Assembly: GCA_007120915.1 (NCBI GenBank)
Contig: SKMT01000365.1
Location: 1-9,391 of the forward strand
From: Myxococcales bacterium
GTDB lineage: Bacteria; Myxococcota_A; Bradymonadia; Bradymonadales; Bradymonadaceae
Length of the DNA stretch: 9,391 bases
Direction: 5' to 3'
The notes beneath the pieces are model-generated. The model was not told where the DNA came from. It saw only the letters and a program-made list of their open reading frames with translations, and did no database searches. Made by a program: the position numbers and the translations under genes. This document shows positions 6,235 to 9,391 of the stretch, one piece after another (the stretch's first letter is position 1; every line of letters starts with the position of its first letter).

Positions 6235-6981
6235 TTATGTCGTGGCTGGTTCCGCCTCTTCGCCGTCGCCTTCTTCGTGGTTTCGCCAGCCATCGCGAAT
6301 GATCTCGACGATCATCAGGGCAACGCCCACGCATATCAGCGCGTCGGCGACGTTGAAGGTCGGCCAGCGGTACTCATCGGTGTACTTCCAGACGATGAAG
6401 TCGATGACGTATCCGTAGCTGACGCGGTCGATGAAGTTGCCCAGCGCCCCGGCGGCGATCAGTGTCAGCCCCCAGAACAGGATCTGCTGGCGCAATGGAA
6501 TCTGACGAAGCAGCCCGATGATGATGCCCACCGCCAGCAGGCTGACGATGATGAAGAAGGGTTTTCGAAACGACTCGTCGGCGTCGGCTAAAAGCCCGAA
6601 GGCCGCCCCTGGATTGATGGTGTACTGGTAATCCCAGAAGTCCTCGATGACCACCACCTCCCGGTGGCGAACTTCGAGCCTGTCGCCCTCCTCCAGCTTT
6701 TGGTCTGCTGCCATCGGCTGGCCATCGGCGTCGAAGGTGGAGGGGGCGACCATCTGGTCGATCTCTTCTTCGGAGTTGGCCGAAAACTCATCCTGGAGAA
6801 ATTCGCGCAGATCCATCCCGGCGCGCTCGGCGTCGACTTCGAGCTGGATGTAGTTGCGCACGTTGGGGCTGTCGGTGGCGAGCCGTTGCTGTGCGTACTG
6901 TTTGGTCCACTGGTCGACGGCGACAAGCATGACCAGCGCCAGCACGAAGATGCCGTATTTTTTGATCGATTCCTTGCTCAT
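6235..6981 (-). CDS. lspA: Lipoprotein signal peptidase (signal peptidase II)
   Basis: This 248-residue inner-membrane aspartic protease cuts the signal peptide off prolipoproteins just before the lipidated Cys. All family blocks are present: DQWTK (23-27), NPGAAFG (123-129), GNFIDR (181-186), YVIDF with catalytic D194, and FNVAD with catalytic D213. The 19-residue spacing of the two Asp matches the family. Four membrane spans fit at about 9-28, 139-158, 165-184 and 211-230. The ATG overlaps the ileS stop by four bases (ATGA). A longer reading start at 7074 would lie inside ileS and adds an Arg-rich, non-signal stretch, so it was rejected. The ileS-lspA order is classical. The segment between the first two blocks is about 60 residues longer than in typical LspA (about 160-170 residues overall) and lies on the extracytoplasmic side. 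Confidence 0.96.
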   Translation of the reverse strand: MSKESIKKYGIFVLALVMLVAVDQWTKQYAQQRLATDSPNVRNYIQLEVDAERAGMDLREFLQDEFSANSEEEIDQMVAPSTFDADGQPMAADQKLEEGDRLEVRHREVVVIEDFWDYQYTINPGAAFGLLADADESFRKPFFIIVSLLAVGIIIGLLRQIPLRQQILFWGLTLIAAGALGNFIDRVSYGYVIDFIVWKYTDEYRWPTFNVADALICVGVALMIVEIIRDGWRNHEEGDGEEAEPATT

Positions 6982-9391
6982 GTTCCGTCCAGTCGATGTA
7001 CAACTTCGGTGCAGCGGGGGCAGATGTCGTCGTCGCCGCCGGGAGCGACCCAGTAGTTCCAGCAGCGGGGGCACTTGTCGGCGTCGGAGGCTTCGACCTT
7101 ACAGTTTACTGTTTCGTCAGCGGGCACATCCCCTTCGGAGACGTCGACGGCGCTGACGATAAAAAGCGCGCACAACTGGTCTTCGTATTCCCGGAGCAAC
7201 TCCAGGGTGGTTCCCTCGGCGAAGAGCGTCAGCTCTGCTTGTTGGCTGCTGCCGATGATCGGCTCTTCGTCGCCTTCGGGAGCCCGGGCGGTCTCCAGGG
7301 CGCGCTGAACGTCGCTTCGGATGTCCAGAAGCTGCTGCCAGGTCTCGCCGAGTTCGTCGTCTTTCCAGGCGTCGGCCTCGTCGGGGAAGGAGCTCAGAAA
7401 GACGCTGTCGGCTGCATCGTCGCCGGCGGGCAGAAAATCCCACACTTCCTCGCAGGTAAACGAAAGGATTGGTGCAGCGGCCCGGGCCAGGGCGCGAAGC
7501 ACCAGCCAGTAGGCGGTCTGACCGCTTCGGCGCTGGCGGCTGTCGGGCCCCTCGCAGTACATCCGGTCCTTGGTGATGTCCATGTAGATGTTGGACAGGT
7601 CCACCGTGCAGAACTGGACCAGCGAGTGATAGATGGTGTGAAACTCGTAGTTTCGGTACGCCTCGTCGATGCGGTCGACCACCTGGGAGGCGCGATGCAG
7701 GATCCAGCGGTCGATCTCTTCGAGCTGGTCGACTTGCATCGCCTCGGCGGGGTCGAAATCGCCGATGTTGCCGAGTAGAAACCGGAAGGTGTTGCGGATC
7801 TTGCGGTAGGAGTCGGCGATGCGATCGAGGATCTGCGGGGAGAGCGCCACGTCGCCGTGGTAATCCACCGCTGCGACCCAGAGCCGCAGGATTTCGGCGC
7901 CGTACTCTTTGAGCATCTTCTCCGGAGGCTCGAAGTTTTTGGAGGACTTCGAGTACTTTTTGCCCTGTTCGTCGGTGACAAATCCGTGGGTCACACAGGC
8001 TTTGTAGGGCGACTGGCCGCGGGAGACGACGCCGCACATCAGGCTGGACTGGAACCATCCGCGGTGCTGGTCGCTGCCCTCCAGATACAGATCGGCCTGG
8101 TCGCCCAGCCCCAGCATCCGGTCGAGCACACCGGCCCAGGAGACTCCGGAGTCAAACCAGACGTCGAGGATGTCGTCTTCTTTGCGGAAGTCCTCGCCGC
8201 CGCAGCCCGGGCAACTGGTACCTTCGGGAAGCAGCTCGGACGGTTCGCGTTCAAACCAGACATCGGCGCCGTGGTCTTCGACCAGCTCGGCGACGTGGTC
8301 GGCGATCTCTTTGGTCGCCAGCGTCTCGTCGCATTCGTTGCAGTACATCACGGTGATGGGCACGCCCCAGATGCGCTGGCGGCTGATGCACCAGTCGGGG
8401 CGGGTTTCGACCATTCCCCGGATGCGGTCTTCGCCCCACTCGGGCACCCAGTCGACGCGGTCGATGGCCTCCAGAGCGTTGTTGCGCAGCTCGAAGCCCT
8501 CCGCTTTGTCCATCGACTCCGGCTCCATGGCCACAAACCACTGTTCGGTGGCCCGGAAGATCACCGGCTTTTTGCTTCGCCACCCGTAGGGGTAGCGCTC
8601 GATGGTCACCCGTTCGCCCGGTTCGTTCAGAAGCAGCCCCAGATCGTCGAGCTTGTCGGCGATCTTGGCGTTGGCGGTCAGCACGTGCATTCCGCCGTAA
8701 TCCTCGACCTCGCCTTCGATAAACATCGCGTTTTCGTCGACGGGGCAGACCACGTCGAGCCCGTGGATCTGGCCGAGCATAAAGTCTTCCTGACCGTGTC
8801 CGGGGGCGGTGTGCACACAGCCCGTACCCTGGTCGAGGGTGACGTAGTCGGCGGGAAGAAGCACGGAGGTCTGGTCACGCCAGGGATGCTGGGCTTCCGG
8901 TTTGGTTTCGTCGCCGAAGTCTCCGACGAGTTCGCGGCCCTCAAACTGTTGGAGTACCTCGAACTCTTCGATGTCGCAGTCGTCGAACACCTGGTCGCGA
9001 AGCCCTTCGGCGAGCACGTAGACCTCGTCGCCCACGGCGACCAACTCATAGGTCAGCGACGGGTGCAGGGCGATGGCCTGGTTCGCCGGAAGCGTCCAGG
9101 GGGTGGTCGTCCAGATCAGAACGAAGACATCTCGATCGCCCACCTCGGAGGCGAGCTCATCGGGGAGCTCGTCGAAGGGAAATTTCACGTAGACGTGTTC
9201 GGTGCGAAAGCTGTCATATTCGACCTCCGCTTCCGCAAGCGCCGTGTTGGAGTCCCAGTCCCAGTGCACCGGCTTGAACCCGCGGTAGACGATGTCTTTG
9301 TCGAAGAACTCGCCGAGCTGGCGGATCGTTTCGGCCTCGTAGGCGTAGGACATGGTGGTGTAGGGGTTGTCCCAGTCGCCGAAGACCATCA
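6978..9391 (-). CDS. ileS: Isoleucyl-tRNA synthetase, N-terminus outside window
   Basis: This class I synthetase charges tRNA-Ile with isoleucine in the cytoplasm. About 800 residues are visible. By comparison with E. coli IleS, roughly 150 N-terminal residues with the HIGH motif lie beyond the window edge, so the Met at 9387-9389 is internal. The editing (CP1) domain shows TTTPWTLPANQA and GTGCVHTAPGHGQEDF. The catalytic core shows CISRQRIWGVP, LDVWFDSG and GSDQHRGWFQ. The KMSKS loop reads KYSKS (7944-7958), keeping both lysines. An extra pair of CxxC knuckles (CNEC and CPGC) sits in the connecting region, as in some bacterial IleS. The anticodon-binding domain follows, then a C-terminal zinc knuckle (CPRC twice, about 7011-7076). 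The stop overlaps lspA by four bases. Confidence 0.98.
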   Translation of the reverse strand, partial: MVFGDWDNPYTTMSYAYEAETIRQLGEFFDKDIVYRGFKPVHWDWDSNTALAEAEVEYDSFRTEHVYVKFPFDELPDELASEVGDRDVFVLIWTTTPWTLPANQAIALHPSLTYELVAVGDEVYVLAEGLRDQVFDDCDIEEFEVLQQFEGRELVGDFGDETKPEAQHPWRDQTSVLLPADYVTLDQGTGCVHTAPGHGQEDFMLGQIHGLDVVCPVDENAMFIEGEVEDYGGMHVLTANAKIADKLDDLGLLLNEPGERVTIERYPYGWRSKKPVIFRATEQWFVAMEPESMDKAEGFELRNNALEAIDRVDWVPEWGEDRIRGMVETRPDWCISRQRIWGVPITVMYCNECDETLATKEIADHVAELVEDHGADVWFEREPSELLPEGTSCPGCGGEDFRKEDDILDVWFDSGVSWAGVLDRMLGLGDQADLYLEGSDQHRGWFQSSLMCGVVSRGQSPYKACVTHGFVTDEQGKKYSKSSKNFEPPEKMLKEYGAEILRLWVAAVDYHGDVALSPQILDRIADSYRKIRNTFRFLLGNIGDFDPAEAMQVDQLEEIDRWILHRASQVVDRIDEAYRNYEFHTIYHSLVQFCTVDLSNIYMDITKDRMYCEGPDSRQRRSGQTAYWLVLRALARAAAPILSFTCEEVWDFLPAGDDAADSVFLSSFPDEADAWKDDELGETWQQLLDIRSDVQRALETARAPEGDEEPIIGSSQQAELTLFAEGTTLELLREYEDQLCALFIVSAVDVSEGDVPADETVNCKVEASDADKCPRCWNYWVAPGGDDDICPRCTEVVHRLDGT

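Noticed and set aside
6982..7074. Longer N-terminus for LspA
   Set aside because: It would be wholly inside ileS and adds an Arg-rich stretch. The ATG at 6981 gives the usual ATGA overlap and the normal first membrane span.

Overview
The window is GC-rich bacterial DNA in two parts: the end of an integrated element on the left, and a chromosomal block of five genes on the minus strand on the right. The protein-coding style suggests a Bradymonadales- or Myxococcota-like former deltaproteobacterium, perhaps from a marine or salty habitat. This rests on a Hanks-type kinase with a PEGA domain, a very Cys-rich and Asp-rich lipoprotein with PDGCGG-type repeats, and strongly acidic proteins. The assignment is inference; there is no rRNA or other firm marker.

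Left part (1-1400, plus strand). A complete tyrosine recombinase (64-1206) is followed by a short AT-richer stretch with small repeats. Next come the last ~56 bases of a tRNA (D-stem 3' strand to discriminator base, anticodon CGC, so Ala-like) and a rho-independent terminator. The 5' part of the tRNA is missing. This is the expected look of the far attachment site of an element integrated at a tRNA 3' end. The element should extend leftward out of the window and the chromosome should begin at or just inside the tRNA fragment.

Right part (1520-9391, all minus strand, so read from right to left). ileS (isoleucyl-tRNA synthetase, N-terminus beyond the window) overlaps lspA (lipoprotein signal peptidase) by 4 bases. 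After a 183-base gap comes a tight three-gene operon. It encodes a transmembrane Ser/Thr kinase with an extracytoplasmic PEGA domain and a long Pro-Glu tail, a TPR protein with a signal peptide and two further hydrophobic segments, and a predicted Cys-rich lipoprotein. The kinase and TPR genes are 18 bases apart, and the TPR and lipoprotein genes overlap by one base, so the three are probably co-expressed. A strong hairpin sits directly behind the lipoprotein stop codon and faces the tRNA terminator.

Working model (inference): kinase, TPR protein and Cys-rich lipoprotein form one envelope-linked signalling or surface module. The lipoprotein would mature through LspA, whose gene lies just upstream. 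The most interesting points are this three-gene module, the enlarged extracytoplasmic insertion in LspA, and the tRNA-fragment junction, which predicts an unseen element to the left.
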